A stretch of DNA of 21,986 nt from positions 187,720-209,705 of the forward strand of contig NW_014577530.1 in assembly GCF_000485595.1 (NCBI RefSeq). Direction: 5' to 3'. Source of the stretch: Priapulus caudatus. Lineage: Eukaryota > Priapulida > Priapulimorpha > Priapulimorphida > Priapulidae. The notes beneath the pieces are model-generated. The model ran no database searches and was not told the DNA's origin. It worked only from the letters and a program-made list of their open reading frames with translations. The position numbers and the translations under genes were made by a program. Of the stretch, positions 18,461 to 21,986 are shown piece after piece (positions within the stretch are counted from its first letter, which is position 1; each line of letters starts with the position of its first letter).

Positions 18461-20385
18461 TCAGTCGGAGTCGCCGGCGTTCTCAGCGGCCTCGGTCACC
18501 GCGGCGACGGCCGAAGCAAGGTCGCTGACCTTCCCCGTCTGCAGGCGCTCTCGGATCAACTCTGCGATGGCCTTCTGAGTGCGCTTATCGAGTCGCTCGA
18601 GCTTCCGCGCGACGTCGCGTTTCAGGTCCCAGTCGGGCTTGCGCGGCGCGAGGTTGATGAGATCGACCTCCTCGATGACGGGCGCGGGCCGGCCCGCCTC
18701 TAGCTGCTCGGCAACGCTTTCCTCGAGGCTCACCGGCTTGCTGTCGGCAATGGCGTGCTCCTGCAGGCTCTCGTCGGTCGGCCTGTAGCTGCGGAAGACT
18801 GGCTTCGCGAGTGACTCGCCCGCGGCGTGGCGCTTCCCCTCGGCGCTGTCCGCTTGTTCACCTGCGGGTTGACGAGACGGCACTGGTGAACGAGAACATT
18901 GGTACAAGTGTCTGGTTCGAGGATATAAGAGCTGTCCCCAATTCATTTTCGCAATGTGCGACATGTGTGGACAGCTCTTATATCCTCGGGCTACAAGTCT
19001 CGTCCATGTGACAGGTTATTGGACGGCAAGACGGTTATAGTGTCGGATAATTTTCGGCACACCCGCTGCACTGGATAACAACTCGTTGGTTACTCGAAAT
19101 TAAAAGCGTCTCACGAATTGTTTTATCATTCTTCTTGATCTTGATACAATACACCGACAGTAACCAATTCTGGCGTTGGCGGGAGTCAAGAGAGGGCTGC
19201 CTGCTCTCTTCTTGACACAGTTTTCCACACTCTATCTCCTACATCATTAACCCTAACCTAACACATACTAGTAGTACGGCTGAGAGGGTCTATGTCCCCC
19301 GGGGTACTGCCGGAACGTACCCTGGGTACAATCCGGTATACCGGAACGTACTCTGGTACTATCTCATATGCCGGACCGTACCTCGCCTACTCCACTAACG
19401 AGTCTAGGGAGTCGCCTACGCCTACTCCCTAACCCGAACCCTAACCCTAATCCTAACCATAACCATATCAAATAGTGAACAGGGTACGTTCCGGTATAAC
19501 GTTCCGGTATACCGGACCGTACCCAGGGTACGTTCCGGCAGTACCCTGGGGGACATAGACCCTATGAGCAGTAGTACAAGTAGTAACTCCAGTATCCTAA
19601 CCGCTGCCTAAGTATAATAACGATTTCGTGTAGCACTAGTATCGCTGAGAGGGTCTATGTCCCCCGGGGTACTGCCGGAACGTACCCTGGGTACGGTCCG
19701 GTATACCGGAACGTACCCTGGTACTATCTAATATGCCGGACCGTACCTCGCCTACTCCACTAACGAGTCTAGGGAGTCGCCTACGCCTACTCCCTAACCC
19801 TAATCCTAACCCTAACCATACCAAATAGTGACCAGGGTACGTTCCGGTATACCAGACCGTACCCAGGGTACGTTCCGGCAGTACCCTGGGAGACATAGAC
19901 CCTATGAGCACTAGTATCAGGCATGTTTGAAAGTTATTCATGGTAGCCTATAATATATATCATGATCACTAGATCAGCAGTATACCCAAGGTCTCGCATA
20001 TGCAGTGTGTCTTACGGAGGTCAATCCCCACCTAGAAGTTCATTAATACACCTTTCCTACCTTGAGAGTTTGTGGGATACATACAGACAGACAGTGTATA
20101 TTTAGCCGTAAAAATCCCAGTGTCTAAGTAAAAAACTAAAACAGTAAAACTAAAAAGTTAAAGTTAAAACGACGTTTGTGCACACTCCCTGTTATATTTC
20201 ACTCATAACTACGCCGCAGTGCAAAGTACGAGTTTATAAAGAATTACGTTAAAATTGTGTACAATTCACTCAGAGATGTGGGGACCGTTACCTAATCGTT
20301 TCTGACGAAGCTGCTTGATCCTTTCTTGTCGTTTCTGGGCAGCATCCTGTAAGGATGAACTTCGGTCAGCCATATTCGCACTCAT
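18461..20385 (-). CDS. CCDC12: CCDC12 (cwf18-family spliceosome component)
   Basis: Complete two-exon gene. Exon 1 is 20385-20292 (MSANMADRSSSLQDAAQKRQ, then ERIKQLRQKRL), ending in phase 1 before GTAACG. Exon 2 is 18861-18461, after the acceptor CCCGCAG, and ends NAGDSD and a stop. The 164-residue length fits the family (about 166 in human). Strongest matches are FRSYRPTDESL, PVIEEVDLINLAPRKPDWDL, KRDVARKLERL, KRTQKAIAELIRERL and LASAV. The charged N-terminal helix is typical. CCDC12 is a small structural subunit found in the activated and catalytic spliceosome, so it acts in the nucleus at the stage where DHX16 works. The 1,430-bp intron contains two related transposons and a hairpin close to the acceptor. 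The exon 2 frame is also open upstream to an ATG at 18964, which could start an alternative form. It diverges from MAP2K7. Confidence 0.96.
18918..18988. repeat. 20-bp perfect inverted repeat beside the CCDC12 exon 2 acceptor
   Basis: cgaggatataagagctgtcc at 18918-18937 is exactly complementary to 18969-18988, with a 31-bp loop. In the CCDC12 transcript this hairpin would lie about 56-127 nt upstream of the exon 2 acceptor (18862). The loop contains the in-frame ATG at 18962-18964. It may be a transposon remnant or may affect splicing; neither is shown. Confidence 0.9.
19279..19569. mobile_element. Inverted-repeat element A, 9-bp TSD, telomere-like core
   Basis: The ends gctgagagggtctatgtccc and, reversed, gctcatagggtctatgtccc form long terminal inverted repeats that continue into gtactgccggaacgtaccc. 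Flanking repeats agtagtacg (19270-19278) and agtagtaca (19570-19578) form a 9-bp duplication with one mismatch. The centre has degenerate CCCTAA/CCTAACC repeats (about 19427-19462). It is 291 bp, non-coding, and lies in CCDC12 intron 1. Confidence 0.85.
19644..19909. mobile_element. Inverted-repeat element B, second copy of A, 9-bp TSD
   Basis: This 266-bp copy is nearly identical to element A, in the same orientation, starting 74 bp after it ends. It has its own perfect 9-bp duplication actagtatc (19635-19643 and 19910-19918). The core again carries CCCTAA-type repeats (about 19787-19817). Separate duplications show two insertions rather than a tandem duplication of one locus. A 9-bp duplication fits Mutator-like elements. 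Confidence 0.88.
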
Positions 20386-20709
20386 GTGATCGCGTCACGC
20401 CATCTATCGAATTAATAGTACACGAAATCATAGAACGGTCAACGAGTTCTTCTGAGCAAAAATCCCCTGCTGTTTGTTTCGATGGGGTCTACAAACAACT
20501 TATTTTGTAGAAAATTCGAATGATTTAAAGTTCTGCTATCATATGCATGTTGTGTGCAACTTATAGCATTAGAACGTTGTGAATTATCAGGGCTCGAATA
20601 GGGTGGAGCTATGGGGTGGAGCAATCGTGGCACCAAATTACCGATGAGCGCCAAGAGATGGCGTAAGCAACACCAGTTACGCAAAATCAAAATGCTCTTC
20701 TGTTTAGTC
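20386..20709. promoter_or_regulatory. Divergent promoter between CCDC12 and MAP2K7
   Basis: The start codons of CCDC12 (20385, minus) and MAP2K7 (20710, plus) are 324 bp apart and divergent, so both promoters must lie here or overlap the 5' exons. A cgcgtcac patch lies at about 20391-20398. No TATA box is evident. An in-frame upstream ATG for MAP2K7 occurs at 20611. Confidence 0.55.
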
Positions 20710-21986
20710 ATGGCGTCAACAACATCATCTTCGTTTCAGAACAAGATGAGTAAAATCGAAGCAAGACTACGCGCTGAGAATGAGGCTTTAAAACGAGATA
20801 AAGTACAGACTTCATTAGATCTAGATTTGCATCTTAGCCCCCGGAGACAAAGACCAAGTACGCTTAATAAATTTAATTGACGTAATGTTAGTTGTTACTC
20901 GGTTACTGTGTCACTGTCAGTGTGTGTGTAGACTGTAGATACTGTTAGTGTTAGTGTTAGTGTTACTGTTAGAGTTACTGTGTTAGACTCTTACTCTTAG
21001 ACTTAGTCTTACTTAGTCTTAGAGTGACGTTAGAGTTAGTAACCCGGTCGTAACGTCGCCGTGAGTGAGTTGGTATGTCTTGGAATCTGTAACTTCGCGA
21101 ACAAACGCAATTTAGCGCCAGTGTCAGTAGGCCTAGTATCCACTGTGTGGTATTTTTCCGAGGCACATTGGGCCTGGCGGTGGGGGCACAGAAGTTCGAA
21201 TGGCAAGCTCATGTAACATTGTAGATACAATAATGTAACCCAAACCCAAGAGGATAGGGTTACAAAGCCTCCCTATTCTTTTGTGCGGAGGAATGCCCGA
21301 GTGAATCACTCGGGGGGGGGGGGGCCGGTTTGCTGGTGCGTTTTCAGAGACTAGAACTTCCAAACTGGGGTTATTCTCAACACGAACCTTTCTCCGCTAT
21401 CCAGGAACTTACTATGTATCGCAATACTCTGTATTAAACTAATATAACCTGTTACACAAATTCGAAGTGACGAGCCGCGGATATTTCAAGCGCCATTTCT
21501 GTTGACCTGTGACGTACGCATTCCCAGTGGGGAAGTTCTAGTCTCTGAAAACGCACCAGCAAACCGGCCCGAGTGATTCACTTGGGCATTCCTCCGCACA
21601 AAAGGATAGGGAGGCTTTGTAACCCTATCCTCTTGGTTTTGGGTTACATTATTGTATCTAGTAACATTGTACCAGTCGTTAATGCCTACAGGCTGTCTGG
21701 GGCCAGTTGCTGTGACATTGGTGGTAAACGTTGTGGTTGCTCACCGTCACTGAAGTGTCTATTGACCTTTACTTTATTACCTTTGACCTTACTATTGACC
21801 TTTACCTTTATTAACACGATTTTATCATATCTCTGTAGCTGTCAGTAACATCTAACTAATTGCAAGTGCTTTGGCATTAAATTTACATGGTATTGCAGGC
21901 TATAGAGTGATGCGGGGCACACTTGTTCTGTGTTTCTGTGTGATTATATTGTGTCGCGCTGTTGTGTGTCCCCAGTAACACTCTTA
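20710..21986 (+). CDS. MAP2K7: MAP2K7 (MKK7, JNK kinase), N-terminal part; continues beyond the window
   Basis: Exon 1 (20710-20857) encodes 49 residues: MASTTSSSFQNKMSKIEARL, then a charged stretch RAENEALKRD, then LDLDLHLSPRRQRP. This matches the MKK7 N-terminus, where a short coiled region is followed by a basic-plus-LxL docking site (D-site) that binds JNK. Exon 1 ends in phase 1 at CCAA before GTACGC, the same junction position as in vertebrate MKK7 by my recollection. A possible exon 2 starts at 21976 after TGTCCCCAG; only 11 bases are inside, reading I-T-L-L across the join. The kinase domain lies to the right. MKK7 phosphorylates JNK in the cytoplasm. An upstream in-frame ATG at 20611 would add 33 residues not expected in the family, so the ATG at 20710 is preferred. 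Exon 2 is less certain than exon 1. Confidence 0.85.
20938..21032. repeat. TGTTAG / CTTAG simple repeat
   Basis: Several tgttag hexamers in a row (about 20943-20970) pass into degenerate cttag/ttact units up to about 21032. It lies in MAP2K7 intron 1. The unit is close to, but not, the TTAGGG telomere repeat. Confidence 0.75.
21222..21660. mobile_element. 439-bp fold-back transposon with 9-bp TSD
   Basis: Arms of about 135-155 bp are near-perfect inverted copies (tagatacaataatgtaaccc at the left end; complement at the right end), including the shared sequences gaggaatgccc, ccggtttgctggtgcg and gagactagaacttcc. Direct repeats gtaacattg flank it exactly (21213-21221 and 21661-21669). The left arm has a run of 13 G bases (21312-21324) where the right arm implies about three. 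The loop of about 150 bp is unrelated and non-coding. It sits in MAP2K7 intron 1. Confidence 0.88.
21763..21801. promoter_or_regulatory. Cluster of nuclear-receptor-like half-sites
   Basis: TGACCT (AGGTCA on the minus strand) occurs at 21763-21768, 21784-21789 and 21796-21801. With TTACCT at 21777-21782 the middle one forms a DR1-type pair (AGGTCA-A-AGGTAA on the minus strand), a layout bound by HNF4/RXR-class receptors. It lies near the end of MAP2K7 intron 1. The run is also a degenerate repeat of tgacctttac units, so this may be chance. Confidence 0.25.

Overview
The window is nuclear DNA from an animal, most likely a bilaterian invertebrate. It has spliced genes with GT-AG introns, orthologues of metazoan proteins, GC-rich coding exons in AT-rich non-coding DNA, and many short inverted-repeat transposons. 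The phylum cannot be fixed from the sequence. I see no bacterial operon, CRISPR array, tRNA or rRNA.

Five genes are recognised by protein similarity. On the minus strand, 1-6151 carries DHX16 (the Prp2 spliceosomal DEAH helicase). Exons 1-8 are clean. Exons 9-11, at the left edge, are recognisable but full of small indels, and the DEAH motif itself is lost. Divergent from it, SSNA1 (centrosome/cilium coiled-coil protein) runs from 6652 to 12536 on the plus strand in three exons, with a 5.4-kb first intron full of transposon debris. On the minus strand, SH3RF/POSH (RING plus four SH3 domains) is a single open exon at 15684-18101. CCDC12 (spliceosome component, cwf18 family) lies just upstream on the same strand in two exons, 18461-20385. 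Divergent from CCDC12, the first exon of MAP2K7 (MKK7, the JNK kinase) starts at 20710 and the gene runs off the right edge.

Two themes emerge. Two factors of the activated spliceosome (DHX16 and CCDC12) each head a divergent gene pair. A JNK-pathway scaffold (POSH) lies about 2.6 kb from the JNK kinase gene MAP2K7. Two smaller minus-strand candidates are supported only by splice signals and matching intron phase: a possible 86-residue membrane protein at 12849-14204 and a short two-exon reading frame at 10203-10500. Neither is recognised.

The introns and spacers hold a rich set of non-autonomous DNA transposons with visible target-site duplications (TSDs). Five elements show 9-bp TSDs, including a side-by-side pair with telomere-like CCTAAC cores. 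One Harbinger-like element has a TAA duplication and a nested hAT-like element; another hAT-like element lies in SSNA1 intron 1. There is a set of very small palindromic elements with CAGGAGT-type ends and 7-bp duplications, and a broken LINE reverse transcriptase. I found no clear new defence or catalytic system. The most notable items are the tiny palindromic element family, the clustered damage in DHX16 and the POSH-MAP2K7 linkage.
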